Assembly (NCBI GenBank): GCA_020205615.1
Contig: CM035170.1
Span: 11,090,980 to 11,154,979, forward strand
From: Panax quinquefolius
Taxonomy: Eukaryota > Streptophyta > Magnoliopsida > Apiales > Araliaceae
Reading direction: 5' to 3'
Length of the DNA stretch: 64,000 nucleotides
In this document: positions 22,968-35,443 of the stretch, one piece after another
Layout: the number at the start of each line of letters is the position of its first letter
Position numbering within the stretch: position 1 is the stretch's first letter
The notes under the pieces: model-generated
Seen by the model: only the letters and a program-made list of their open reading frames with translations
The model's database searches: none
Told to the model about the DNA's origin: nothing
Position numbers and translations under genes: made by a program

Positions 22968-25900
22968 GTGTGTTAATTTAAATTTTGTTATTGTTACGAT
23001 CATATAAATTTTTGGTGTTAGATTTTGGTATGTTATATTGGTTATTAAGCAACATTATAATGTCTAATGTCGCTTTTAGTTATCGCCTCTAATGATGTTT
23101 TGTTATCGCCTAATCTTTGTGTTGATTCTCGTCGAAGGTTATATTGGTTACTGTGTAACATTATATTGGTTACTGACTAATTACTATTTTGGTTACTACA
23201 TAATATTAATGATTTATGCTTGGTAACCACGTGATTGGTAACCAATGCATTAGACAGTAACCAGCATGTTGCATGAAGGTAACCAAAACAGCATAAATCA
23301 GTAAATAATTTACATTGGTTACCTTCATGTAACATGTTGGTTACTGTCTAATGATGTCTTGGTTACTGTCTAACCAATATATTATCTAAAGCTGTATTGG
23401 TTACTGTGCAACATTGTATTGGTTACTGTATAATGCTGAATGGGTTACTGACTAATGTTGTTTTGGTTACTACATAATATTACTGACTAATGATTGGTAA
23501 CCACATGGTTGGTAATTGAATGTATTAGACAAGAATCAAAGATGTTGCATGAAGGTAACCAAGACAACATTAATCAGTAACCAATTTACATTGGTTACCT
23601 TCTTGCAACATGTTGTTTACTTCGTATAATGATGTCTTGCCATCGCCTAATGCTTTATCGGTTTCGCGCCTAACCATTATATTGTGTAATGCTGTCATGG
23701 TTACTGTCTAATATTGAATTGGTTACTAATTAATGATGTCTTGGTTACTAACTAAAGCTATATTGGTTACTTGTCTATGTTGTTTTGGTTACTATTATGA
23801 CGCCCCCAAAATAGGTATACATCACCCATTCTGAGTTGTCAATACATGGTACAGAAACAACAACTTTATTATTACAACAGTAAAACTGTGAGTTTGAATA
23901 CAAATATTATCTTCTAGACAATATCTATACTCAAATAAATCCTCATCACATTTATTGATACATTATTTTACAAAAATGGTGAGGACTACTAAACAACTCT
24001 CTCTAGAACCTTCATTCCATACCCCGACTCTAGCACTCGCTTATATTCTCGCCTCCCGAGAAGAAAAAATGGAACAAAAAGGAAAAGGGTGAGCTCAACT
24101 AGCCCAAGAAAGAATATTATGACTAAGATAATATACAACAAATTATCGTTAGTCTTCAACAGGAAAAAATCTAATAGAATACAATAGACAACAAATTTTA
24201 AATCAATATTCGCAGCAGTAAATAATAATTCATTAGAAGAGTTAAGTAGAGAATGCAAACTACTATCTTCTATGTATGAATTTAAAAGTTCATCGCTCAT
24301 CTTTTATCCCTCGTAACATCAATCAATATACATCCGAATCAAATATTCATCTTTGCACTACAGCCAAAGATATTCATCACCGGGTCATGTTCATCTAAAC
24401 ACTGCTCATCTTTGCACTACGGCCAAAGATATTCTTCAGAATCATTCATCTTTGCACTACAAAGCCAAAGATATTCCATAATATCATCATTTAAGATCAA
24501 GATGATGAAAAATATTTTTAAAGAAACGAATCCAAAGAAACAAAATGACAAGGATTAAGGATTAAGGATTCGTACTTTGTTTTATCCACGCCCAAAAATA
24601 CCTCAAAAATAATCACAAAGTGGTATAAAATTCAAGAATGATCAAAACATGGATACAATCAAAGCTAGTATCCGTATAGATATTTTGGACGAAAAGAAAA
24701 TTTTCATTTTTCGATGAATAGTGCCAGATTCGTGAATAGTACCAGATACGTGAATAAAGGCCGTGATACGTGAATAAGTAACTCTCGACACCAAAAGTTT
24801 CAAATTTGATAAAACTTCAGATCAATATTTCAAAGATAATGATATTGAAGAAATAATATCATTACGAAAAAATAATAATATCCCTTACCTCAAAAGATTA
24901 GTATTTCTAATTTGGAATAATGTGGGTATAGTCTTTGAAGGAACTCAGACCGCCTAACAATACTCAAAGTATACTCAAAATACTCACAAGAATACGCACA
25001 ATAATATAGAGAGAGAAAACATCGGCTTTTACGGTGTGATTTTCAATTCTAACCTAAAGCACCCTATTTATAGGAAAATGCTTAGAACACCAAAGCGTAA
25101 AATTTAATAAAATATTAATATATATTATAAATTTCCTTAGCCCATCTTTGAAGATCTGATTTCAGCAATTAATATCACATGTTAGCCCACTTAAATGCGA
25201 GAAAAAACGTTTTTCTTTAAAATAATAATTAAAACTTTCAAAATCAATTATTTTGAGCTTTGTAACTTCAATAATTCACAATAAATAGCCCTTTTATCAA
25301 AAAATTCGAATCTCGCGATTTTTATAGGAAATTCAATTCTCTACAACTTTACGTAAGAAAGTTTTTCCAAATTCCAAAATGTAAATTGACCAAAATCCAC
25401 AACCGGGCAAGTTTACAAGCTATAATCAAATTTCGACCAATAAATGGGGTCCAATCGACATGTTTAACATGTTTTAAACATTTATTGCAACAAAAATACT
25501 CTTCCTCCTCAGATACTCATATATCCCACATTCGTTGTAAAAATATCACCATTATTATATATTTAAAATATAATAATACATTTAAATGAATTATTTTATC
25601 AGAAAAAGATAAAATTTCAATTTTCAACAATTGTCACATTAAAAATTTTCTCCATCTATATCCACATAAAATCAATATTTTTCTTATCATATGAATCAAT
25701 AATTAATTATTCACAAATAATATTACAGAATCATAATATTGACAACCATGCAGTTCCCAGGAAAGAGGGGGCTTTCTAATAAAGATTTCTCCTTACTGGC
25801 GCGCAATTAGGTGACCAAACCTCTCCTTAGACAAAACTTTCTAGACATTGCCAATAATGTTATCCAATAATATTATTCAGATAATATGAATTATTGTCTC

Positions 25901-26449
25901 GATAATGGAAAATACTGTGTAATGACAATTATCAAACAACAAAGAATATAAAATATCAATGCAAAGAATTATTAAATAAATAAAATATCGAATAAAGAAT
26001 TATCGTAACCATTATTGAGTAGTGCCTTCTTACGTAAGAATCAATAATTGGTAATACCGTGTCTACCGTGTTTTAACCAATCGAGTATTTTAACAAGATA
26101 ATAGCAGAATAACTACGCCAAGTTATTTTTAAACCACTTATATTTGTCGCTTTCTTCATCCAATCGCTTTCACATGGGCCCACACATACATGGTCAGTGC
26201 TGGTCGCATTTAATATTCCCCGACAAAGACGAATATTCCACGACCAAACGAATATTCCCCGACAACAATGAATATTTTATAACCACTTTGCGTATTTTAC
26301 CCCTAACTATCCACATTAATCAAATCAACCCTTACTATTTTAAAATAATAAATAGAGAAAATTAAATTTCATTAATAATAAGTTGGGGTCTTACAACTAT
26401 CATATGACTGGTTGGTTAACTTTGTAAATCTGGTTTTGTTTACTTGTAG
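22968..26449 (+). other. Protease gene intron 1 with GGTTACTG repeats and a solo LTR
   Basis: Runs from GTGTGT to TTACTTGTAG. 23010-23790 is dense in GGTTACTG variants in both orientations; 23796-26395 is a later solo LTR. Without the insertion the intron would be about 0.9 kb. Confidence 0.55.
23796..26395 (-). mobile_element. Solo LTR B of the dominant gypsy family, with ACTAT duplication
   Basis: TATGACGCCCCCAAAATAGG...AAGTTGGGGTCTTACA, flanked by ACTAT at 23791-23795 and 26396-26400. No internal retrotransposon sequence. The single LTR with an intact duplication is the signature of unequal LTR recombination. The first base pair is TA instead of TG, a later mutation. It carries CATCTTTGCACTACGG units (24350-24470), GTGAATAGT units (24718-24785) and a minus-strand CTATAAATAGGG TATA box (about 25070). 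Confidence 0.9.
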
Positions 26450-26525
26450 TTATGGGATCTTTACTATGAGAAATGCAACAGAAAATTCACTGGAAAAGTC
26501 ATATATTGGTGCGACATGGAAGTCC
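26450..26525 (+). pseudogene. Protease gene exon 2, 5' part, cut by retrotransposon
   Basis: Follows a TTACTTGTAG acceptor in phase 0 with exon 1 and reads LWDLYYEKCNRKFTGKVIYW then CDMEV with no stop. It ends abruptly at the Athila-like LTR (TGTTGGG). The rest of this exon is lost or displaced beyond 32630. No known domain. Confidence 0.6.
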
Positions 26526-28279
26526 TGTTGGGTAAAATCTAATTACGCACAACACGCAAGTATACGTGGTCAACAAGTAATAAAGTGATGAGTAGAGTAT
26601 CGTTCCCACAAGGAATTGTTTAATAAAAATCACCAAGTACTAACCCGTAACCAACTCAATCTTATTTAAACGAAGGAATTTCAATTTATAAGTAAACTAA
26701 TTCTAATTACCACTAGTTAAATTAAGATAACGGAGATTTAAGATCACAACTTCACTTATTGCTTCATTTAAGTTAACACACTTCTCATCAATTATTCTCT
26801 ATCCTGAATTGTTAATCAAGAACACTAAAGCAGATAAAACCACCTCTCGATGCATAATACCCATATTAACATCAATCCACAATTAAGATAGAAATCCGTT
26901 AAACACCTTAATCAACTAACCCACTATATCTCTATGTGAATTACAATTGAAGAAGGTTTAAGCTTAAGTTCTCTATTCGATTACATATGATGTTAAGCAT
27001 ATCTCTACCTTAATAATAATCAAAAATCTGCTATTGACAAAATTCATGACACATGCTATCATGATAAGATCTAAATCAATACTTAATCTCTCGAGTTCAT
27101 ATAGATTATCACGGTAATTGATGCCGAATCAATTAAACAATTAAGTCCAAATCATAATAGACAATCCTCACAATAGAACATAATAATTAATAGCGAAGCA
27201 TATTAAAATAAACTACACAATAAGATCCATTGTAATCTCAAACAAAGAATTAGTTCATGATTATTGAATTAAAACTAAGAATCCACAATTGAATACACAT
27301 TGAAAGATAAAAATAAGAGTAGAGTAAAGAATAAATCTATTGTCAGTAGATCTCCATCTTCCTCAAGCTCCTGCTCTTGATCTTCAATGGTCTTCAAGTT
27401 GCTTCAATCTCCAAATCTAATTAGAACTAGTGCTTTGCTCTAATTTACTCTAATCTAATCTAATTGAATCCTCTATCTAGTCTCTCATCTCTCTAATCCT
27501 TGTGATTCTCCTCCTTATATAAGTCTCTTCATATGTCTTTAAGTCCTCTTAGAAGTTCTCTTGGATATCCTTGTGTCAATCGGATCGAAACAATCCTTTC
27601 TGGACTCAAATTGGACCAAAATTCGCACTTTTCTCGCTTTTTCTGGGCTACCCCCGCCTTGGCGGGGGTTTATGCTTGATTTGGGCCCGCCCCGGCGGGC
27701 TAGGGATCTGACTTGTGGCTGGTACGCCCATCCTAGCAGCGGTTTTGTGACGAAAAATTTTCTACTCTGACGTCCCTTGGAAAAACGGCCATAACTTTTG
27801 ATCCAGGAAGAGTTACGAGGCCTGCCACCTATCAAATCAAAGATATCGATGAGATCTACAACTTTAATTCTTTGAGAGTTTAGAAATAACGAACGGATAA
27901 AGGTAGAAATTGGGCTGGAAGTGACTGCTGTGCAAATGGCCATCCAAAATAGTGACGTTCGACGTCCGTTGGTACACATGTCATAACTCTTGCATCCGAA
28001 CTCCGATTGGAATGATTTAAGATGTTCTGGAAAGCTAAGAAGAAGCTCTACAATATAATTTAAGTTCCAAGCCAAGAACATGAAATGAACATGAAAGCCC
28101 AAACGATGTCCGGATTGCTTTTCTTTGCGTTTTTATACCAATTCTTTGCGATTTCAACTCCCAATCATATAATCTATAAAACAAACACAAAATGCATGAA
28201 AAGTAACTAAGAAACATGAGATTAAGCAAATAATTCAAGTAACAGATACCGGATAAGTAGGTATAAAACCTTCTTATCA
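26526..28279 (-). repeat. 3' LTR of the Athila/Tat-like element, 1754 bp
   Basis: Plus strand TGTTGGGTAAAATC...CCTTCTTATCA. AT-rich except for a GC-rich island at 27640-27770 with two perfect hairpins (27651-27668 and 27685-27700). It is closely similar to 30955-32630. Confidence 0.85.
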
Positions 28280-28296
28280 AATACCCCCAAACTTAA
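28280..28296 (-). other. Polypurine tract of the Athila/Tat-like element
   Basis: The minus strand reads TTAAGTTTGGGGGTATT immediately before the 3' LTR. Confidence 0.75.
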
Positions 28297-29655
28297 ACCT
28301 TTGCTTGTCCTCAAGCAAAAACACAAAACAACAATGCTATGCAATGCAACTAATCTACATGCCTACGAATCCAGCAGTAATGATAAAAACAAGTCTATTC
28401 AACCGACCTTAGAAAAATTAAGTAAACACGATAATACTTCATATCAAAACCAATCAACAATTTCCTAGTCAATCATCAAATCTTAAACTGTTCTCACTAA
28501 TATAATGCGTGTGTGCTCCACAATAATGTTAACTGATATAAAATCAAATTTAACACATAACAAGTCTCTTCGAAGGCATCATACGGTGTAAACTCAAGAA
28601 ATCCAAAAACAAGCTAGATCCAACTAAAATCAAACAATTACCAATATCGATGGTCAACATGGGATACTTATGCTTCTTTTTTTCATCTACGGGGGATTTT
28701 TGCTCTTATTTCCCGTTTTATTCATTCTCTTTTTTTCTTTTTTCTTTTTTCTTTTTTTTTTTGGATAGTGAGTGCGTTTTACGCTCCATCTCATGCCTGT
28801 GTTTATGAGGAGTGCATTTCACTTTCTTCTCGACCCACCACAGGACTCAATTTATTCAACTCGATATTTTTTTTTCTTTTTTTAGAAGCTTATATACCCC
28901 ACCTTTTCCCCCAAACTTAAGTTCTTGCCTAATTCTTCGCATTCACTGCCTATTCTTGTCATTCTCTTATTCAAACTAGCATTATCCTTTAAAATCCCAT
29001 TATGTATCAATTTACTCAATCAATCAACAAGTTGTTTTTACTGTGCTATCCTTATTATACCAGTTTCAAATAGAAAAAAAACTCAATTCATAACAAAAAA
29101 TCACATCAAAGCTCTAATAGTCAGTATTATACTTGTCTACCCAATTCCAATCTCATCATTGGCCAAAACAAACTGTAAACTATCTAACAACTGAATTCAT
29201 GTAAATGAACATAGTAACTAACCAATAAATTTTTTTTGAATTTTTGAATTATATTTTTTTTAGTTATAAATAAAAACTATTATGCAACTACTCAACTATG
29301 CAAACTATTATGCAATTACACTACATGAATGCAAACATAAATAAACCTAAATTATTTAACTCCCCCAAACTTAACAATTACAATATCCTCATTGTAAAAT
29401 AAAGCATGAAATGGACGAGGACTTCCCTGTAATTATTTAAGCTTGTGGTGATGGTGGCGCTGGCGGCGACGATCATTTTTCTATCCATTGAACCTCTAAT
29501 ACATGCAATGAAGAGAGACAACATGGATTAGAATAACACTTGGATTCCTATCTACTAAATAAACTATGAAAGCATATAAATAAATAATAAAAATTCCTAG
29601 GTTGCCTCCCAGTCAATGCTTGATTTATAGTCTTTCAGCCTGACTTTGTCTGGTC
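28297..29655. other. Non-coding internal region of the Athila/Tat-like element
   Basis: No supported gene. It contains a T-rich stretch at 28670-28765, a second CCCCCAAACTTAA motif at 28908-28920 and another at 29363, that is, additional polypurine-like tracts on the minus strand. Nothing else recognisable. Confidence 0.5.
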
Positions 29656-29659
29656 AACG

Positions 29660-30780
29660 CTATCCAATTCCTCTTCGGTAATTGAGGAACCCTCCATCCA
29701 TCGGAAATAATGTAGCTTTTGGTAGGTTCCCATTTGTGATAGCCATCGCTTCCAAGTCACCTAACATGCTCTGATTTGGTATGATCTCAATCAAGAACGT
29801 CCCACATCTAGGTGTTTTCTCCATTATGTATGTGATTACTTTGGGGCATAAAAGCTTATCACATACAATGGGCTCTTCGTCTATCTTCTCTTTCTCGTCC
29901 CACCATGGATTCAAAATTGTACTCGCTCTTATGTCATCAAGAGCTTCATTACACATTACATTTACACCAATCGGGCATGATTTTGCAACTGATTTCTTCT
30001 CTTTGATCGTTGGTGGAGACCCATTTAGATCTCCGTCGACCTCTATTTCATTATCCCCAATTGTCTCCACACTTTCGATATCTTGTGGCTCATCCAGTTG
30101 TAGATTTGGCTCAGACACTTCATCAATCTTGGAATTCTCATCATAACACCAATTGTTTCGAGGAAGGTTGCTTACGGCTTTGGTCAATTGATCTATCTTA
30201 TTTTGAAGATTTTGAATTGACCTCACTTGATTACTCATCCTCTCCTCATTTGCTGCTACGTACTTGGAAAACAATTTCTCCAACCTTGAATTATCTGTCT
30301 CTTGTGACACTAGAGGTGGACATGAAAATTCCGGTGTGTATGATGGATTTAGAGCGTAATGTTGGTCTTCATAAGTATCGATCCATGACGAATCCGGGTG
30401 ATACCCCTAAACTTGATCATAATTATCATATGCATACTGATTAAGGTAGTTACCACCATACTATACCGGCCCAAGATTGATGGTGCATTGATTACTCGGG
30501 TGATTATCAGCACAATAATCATAAATAATTGCAATCATTCGACTCCTTTGGGCTGCAAAAACGTCAAACTTCCTCGAAAGTTCTTCAATCTGTGCTGACA
30601 TTGCGAAAAGTGTCGCGAGTCCGTCAATCTCCGCCCCCCTCGGTCGAAATCATTCTTGCCATCCTTCGACTCATTGGGTCATGCGATAACCTCCAACGCC
30701 TTCAAAGTTGCCTCAATTTGTATTGGCTCTATAGAAGATGTATTAAGTCCATCAATCCATGTTTCCCTTGGTTGAGTCAT
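29660..30780 (-). pseudogene. Athila/Tat-like gag gene
   Basis: A minus-strand ATG at 30780 gives MTQPRETWIDGLNTSSIEP; after stops the frame passes a knuckle-like YDYCADNHPSNQC (about 30500), then an intact 216-codon stretch beginning MSQETDNSRLEKLFSKYVAA at 30310. That stretch has a coiled-coil-like QVRSIQNLQNKIDQLTKAV, an acidic linker, and a C-terminal LGDLEAMAI segment. The layout (zinc knuckle, Q/N-rich linker, NLQxxIDQL coil) is that of Athila/Tat Gag C-terminal halves. The expected protease/RT continuation is absent. Earlier stops make it doubtful that a full Gag is made. Confidence 0.6.
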
Positions 30781-30929
30781 GTTCGTAATATGGCCATTGA
30801 TACGCAAAAGTCATCCATGGTACCGAAAAAAAGAGAGAAATATATGAAGAGAATTAAAATAAAATAAAAATATTTAAATTAAGACTAATTTGATTGAAAT
30901 TAATATCGCAAAGAGATATTAAACTAATT

Positions 30930-30954
30930 CCCCAAGAATCTGCCAAAAAAAACT
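30930..30954 (-). other. Probable primer-binding site of the Athila/Tat-like element
   Basis: Just inside the 5' LTR the minus strand reads TTTTTTTTGGCAGATTCTTG, resembling in layout the TTTGGCGCCGTTGCCGGGGA site of Tat/Athila elements but strongly diverged. Confidence 0.4.
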
Positions 30955-32630
30955 TGTTGGGTAAAATCTAATTACATACAATACGCAAGTATACGTGGTC
31001 AACAAGTAATAAAGTGATGAGTAGAGTATCGTTCCCATGAGGAATTGTTTAATAAAAATCACCAAGTACTAACCCGTAACCAACTCAATCTTATTTAAAC
31101 GAATGAATTTCAATTTATAAGTAAACTAATTCTAATTACCACTAGTTAAATTAAGATAACGGAGATTTAAGATCACAAATTCACTTATTGCTTCATTTAA
31201 GTTAACACACTTCTCATCAATTATTCTCTATCCTGAATTGTTAATCAAGAACACTAAAGCAGATAAAACCACCTCTCGATGCATAATACCCATATTAACG
31301 TCAATCCACAATTAAGATAGAAATTCGTTAAACACCTTAATCAACTAACCCACTATATCTCTATGTGAATTACAATTGAAGAAGGTTTAAGCTTAAGTTA
31401 TCTATTCGATTACATATGATGTTAAGCATATCTCTACCTTAACAATAATCAAAAATCTGTTATTGACAAAATTCATGACACGTGTTATCATGATAAGATC
31501 TAAATCAATACTTCATCTCTCGAGTTCATATAGATTATCACGGTAATTGATAGCCAATCAATTAAACAATTAAGTCCAAATCATAATAGACAATCCTCAC
31601 AATAGAACATAATAATTAATAGCGAATCATATTAAAATAAACTACACAATAAGATCCATTGTAATCTCAAACAAAGAATTAGTTCATGATTATTGAATTA
31701 AAACTAAGAATCCATAATTGAATACACATTGAAAGATAAAAATAAGAGTAGAGTAAAGAATAAATCTATTGTCAGTAGATCTCCATCTTCCTCAAGCTCA
31801 TGCTCTTGATCTTCAATGGTCTTCAAGTTGCTTTAATCTCCAAATCTAATTAGAACTAGTGTTTTGCTCTAATTTACTCTAATCTAATCTAATTGAATCC
31901 TCTATCTAGTCTCTCATCTCTCTAATCCTTGTGATTCTCCTCCTTATATAAGTCTCTTCATATGTCTTTAAGTCCTCTTAGAAGTTCTCTTGGAAGTCCT
32001 TGTGGCAATCGGATCGAAACAATCCTTTCCGGACTCAAATTGGACCAAAATTCGCACTTTTTGCGCATTTTCTGGGCTACCCCCTCCCCGGTGGGGGTTT
32101 ATTCTTGATTTGGACCCGCCCCGGCGGGCTAGGGATCTGACTTGTGGCTGGTACGCCCACCCCGACGGCGGTATTGTGACGAAAAATTTTCTGCTCTGAC
32201 GTCCCTTGGAAAAACGGCATAACTTTTGATCCAGGAAGAGTTACGAGGCCTGCCACCTATCAAATCAAAGATATCGATGAGATCTACAACTTTAATTCTT
32301 TGAGAGTTTAGAAATAATGAACGGATAAAGGTAGAAATTGGGCTGGAAGTGACTGCTGTGCAAATGGCCATCCAAAATAGTGACGTTCGACGTCCGTTGG
32401 TACACATGTCATAACTCTTGCATCCGAACTCCGATTGGAATGATTTAAGATGTTCTGGAAAGCTAAGAAGAAGCTCTACAATATAATTTAAGTTTCAAGC
32501 CAAGAACATGAAATGAACATAAAAGCCCAAACGATGTCAGGATTGCTTTTCTTTGCGTTTTTATACCAATTCTTTGCGATTTCAACTCCCAAGCATATAA
32601 TCTACAAAACGAATACAAAATGCATGAAAG
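30955..32630 (-). repeat. 5' LTR of the Athila/Tat-like element, truncated
   Basis: Starts TGTTGGGTAAAATC and follows the 3' LTR closely until TGCATGAAAG at 32630, where similarity stops about 75 bp short of the expected end. The GC island is present (32075-32160) but the first hairpin has decayed. Confidence 0.85.
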
Positions 32631-33504
32631 TAGAAAAAAGTGTACTTATTATTTTCAAATTTGAGGATAAACGATTGTACTTATTATTTTTCAAATTGAG
32701 GATAAATGAGCTTGATTCCCACGGTAGGAGAGAAGGATCTATTGATTTGGGCGGTTTTCACTTTTTTAATGGGAAGGATGGTGACAAGAAAGTAGAAAAA
32801 AGTGAAGGCTGACAACATTGGTGTTGATATATCTGTTGTGAAAGAGGCAATTGATGCACGGTCTAGGCCGTTGGAGAACAAAGTTTTTGAATTGAAGAAA
32901 GAAGTTTCTGAATTGAAGAAAGAATTTGGAAAGTTGCGAACTGATATTAAAGATGAAATGCAACTTTTACATGTCCAGTTATGCAGGGACCTTAGGTCCA
33001 TTATTAGAGATGAGTTACGCGCGATCAAAGACGTGGTGGACAAAAAGGTTGATGGTGATTCTGATGATGATTCTGATGATGATTCTGACAATGCTGGTGA
33101 TGATAATGATGATAATTATGATGATGATGTCGATGAAGGTGATGAAGGTGGTGAAGGTGGTGAAGGTGATGAAGCTGCTGATGAGGATGTTGATGTCATG
33201 GTGGAGGAGCTCCATGTTGATGATGGTTCAAAAGTGAATAAGAATAATGATGGTGATGATGTGTTGAATGACGTTGAGAAGAAGGGTGGGAATGAAATTG
33301 AATTTGGTAATGAAGTTGAACGTGTTGATGAAGATGTTGATGATGGTTCAAATCTAATTAAGAATAATGATAGGTGATGATGTGTTAATATTCGTTGAGA
33401 AGAAGGATGTGAATGTAATTAAAATTGCTAATGAAGTTGAACGTGATGTTATGGTTGAAGAACCTGATGAAATAAAAAATAATGATGATGAAGAAAATGT
33501 CAAG
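32631..33504 (+). pseudogene. Protease gene, coiled-coil and acidic exon
   Basis: From about 32700 a frame reads ELDSHGRREGSIDLGGFHFF and, after a one-base shift in an A run at 32796, KADNIGVDISVVKEAIDARS and the heptad-like ENKVFELKKEVSELKKEFGK. This is followed by a long Asp-rich tract (SDDDSDDDSD, GDEGGEGGEGDEAADED). An internal duplication (about 33210-33470) repeats the DDGS..NKNND and EVERVDEDV pieces; an inserted A near 33371 shifts the second copy. The donor AAG|GTTAGA is at 33504. The first 70 bp hold a doubled 35-bp unit starting TACTTATTATTTT. Confidence 0.6.
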
Positions 33505-33582
33505 GTTAGACATATTTGTTTGTTTTGTTATGTGATATTTGTCTTTTGTTTTAATGATTAAATGGTTCTTTATTTTGCACAG

Positions 33583-33666
33583 ATTGACAATAATAATGAC
33601 ATGCCCTCTTTTGACATATTAAGCCAATGTACTGGGAAAGAAATTGTTGTGTATGATGCTGATAAG
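33583..33666 (+). CDS. Protease gene small exon
   Basis: 84 nt between a TTTTGCACAG acceptor and a GATAAG|GTTAGT donor, phase 0 on both sides, reading IDNNNDMPSFDILSQCTGKE and so on without stops. No known domain. Confidence 0.55.
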
Positions 33667-33941
33667 GTTAGTGTTATAGTTATGTGCCATCATTTTATAA
33701 ATTGTATCTATGTTTTGGTTACTATTATATTGTGTTTTAGTTACCATTATATTGTGATTTGGCTACTATTATATTATGATTTGGTTACTAGTTTATGTTA
33801 TTCAGGTTACTAATATAACATGTTCATTTTAGTTTGTTGGTTGTTGTACAGTCAATTTGTTATTGCATATATTAGTTAATTGCATGTTTTTGGATTGAAA
33901 ATCTAATCATATATATTACCTTTTTATGTCAATTAAAAAAG

Positions 33942-34264
33942 GGGAAGAAAGGTGAGGCATCAAGCAGGTATGCTCTTGAGTATATGGTTCTGACCATACA
34001 GGACATAGCAAAGTGTGATGAGTTGGAGAAAAGTGTCCACAAAGCCGGTGGTAGACCTGTACGTGAACCTGCAAAGAGTGCCATTTTGTGGTCTCCATAT
34101 ACAGCAGAGTTCGGATCGGCTGGTTCATCATCTACTGTAGTGGGTGCTAGTCAAACACTTGCACGTCTAAATGCATTCCCCAAATCATGCATGGATATGC
34201 CTTCAAAATTTGAAGAGGCATTGTTTGAACAATGGTTCAAAATTGGATTAAACAACAGAAAAAG
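33942..34264 (+). CDS. Protease gene exon: linker before the catalytic domain
   Basis: Begins GKKGEASSRYALEYMVLTIQ after an AAAAAAG acceptor and is open to NNRKR, ending AAAAAG|GTTTGT with two bases carried over; the following exon restores the frame. It contains the Pro-rich PVREPAKSAILWSPYTAEFG, which in MULE-borne ULP-like proteins precedes the protease domain. Confidence 0.6.
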
Positions 34265-35443
34265 GTTTGTTTTTTGTTGTTAACAATGCTATAGCTTTTT
34301 ATGAAACAAATAAGTTTGTATTATTGTAGTAACATATGGTTAATATTAAATAAATGTTATGGTTACTATTATTTTATATTCTGGTTACTATTAGATTATG
34401 TTTTGGTTAACTATTAGTTATGTATTAGTTACTATTTGATTATGGTTTGGTTATCGGATTAATGTTTAAAATTATGTTGTTGATGAGTATGTTAATTATT
34501 GAACATATTGAACATATTAAGTTGTTGATTAGTTTACCGATTTTGGTATGATGTCTTCGGTTCTTTGGACAACATTATCTTTGTCTAATGATGTATTGTT
34601 ATCGCCTAATGATGTATTGGTTATTGTGTAACATTATACTTTTATCTTGATAATTCTTAATTGGTTATTGACTAATGATGTCATTTAGTTATTGCATAAT
34701 ATTAAATATTAAATAAATGTTCAACTTTTAAATAAATGTTGTGGTTACTATTAAATAAATGTTATATTCTGGTTACTATTATTTTATATTCTGGTTACTA
34801 TTAGTTTATGTTTTGGTTAGTATTTGATTATGGTTATGATTTTAATTTTTGTTGGTTACCAGGTTAATGTTTAAAAGTAAGTTATTGATTAGTATGTTAA
34901 TTATTGAACATATTGAACATATTAAGTTGTTGATTAGTTTACTGATTTTGGTATGTCAGATTGTTCTTCGGGCAACGTGATAATTTGTATAATGATGTTT
35001 TGGTTACTACCTAATGATGTATTGTTTACTGTCTAATGCTTTGTATTGGTTACTGTGTAACATTACATTGGTTACTGTATAATGCTTAATTGGTTATTGA
35101 CTAATGCTGTTTTGGTTACTGCATAATATTAAATATTAAATAAATGTTAATATTAAATAAATGGTGTGGTTACTATTAAATAAATGTTATGGTTACTATT
35201 ACTTTATATTCTGGTTACTATTAGTTTATGTTTTGGTTACCTATTAGTTATGTATTAGTTACTATTTGATTATGGTTATGATTTTAATATTTGTTGGTTA
35301 GCGGGTACCGCTTTTAAAATTAAGTTTGTTGATTAGTATGTTAATTATAGAGATCGCGTAATTTTGATTTGTAGTAGTGTGTATACTAATACGGTAATTG
35401 TTAATGTTAGCGTGTATACTAATATTATGCTCTTATACTGAAG
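34265..35443 (+). other. Protease gene intron rich in GGTTACTA repeats
   Basis: About 1.2 kb of AT-rich repeats: GGTTACTATTA, TTATGTTTTGGTTA, TAATGATGTATTG. Blocks of about 480 bp recur (34350-34860 versus 35150-35340). No ORF. Confidence 0.55.

Larger units (their letters stand above)
26526..32630 (-). mobile_element. Athila/Tat-like non-autonomous LTR retrotransposon
   Basis: Minus-strand element: 3' LTR 26526-28279, polypurine tract, about 2.7-kb internal region with a gag-like gene only, primer-site region, 5' LTR 30955-32630. No protease, reverse transcriptase or integrase motif is seen. The left flank is AGTCC; the right end of the 5' LTR is missing about 75 bp, so no duplication can be shown. 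It interrupts exon 2 of the MULE protease gene. Confidence 0.8.

Noticed and set aside
27539..28102. 187-codon minus-strand frame, with a related 92-codon frame at 32129-32407
   Set aside because: Both lie within the Athila/Tat-like LTRs. The copy in the second LTR is shorter and shifted, there is no known domain, and coding across an LTR is not expected.
32926..33237. Met/Leu/Ile-rich frame (MILMMILMMILTML) that could suggest a membrane protein
   Set aside because: It is the shifted reading of the Asp-codon-rich acidic tract of the protease gene.
33583..33666. Small exon as an independent short gene
   Set aside because: Flanked by matched splice sites in phase 0 and placed between two longer protease-gene exons, so better explained as an internal exon.
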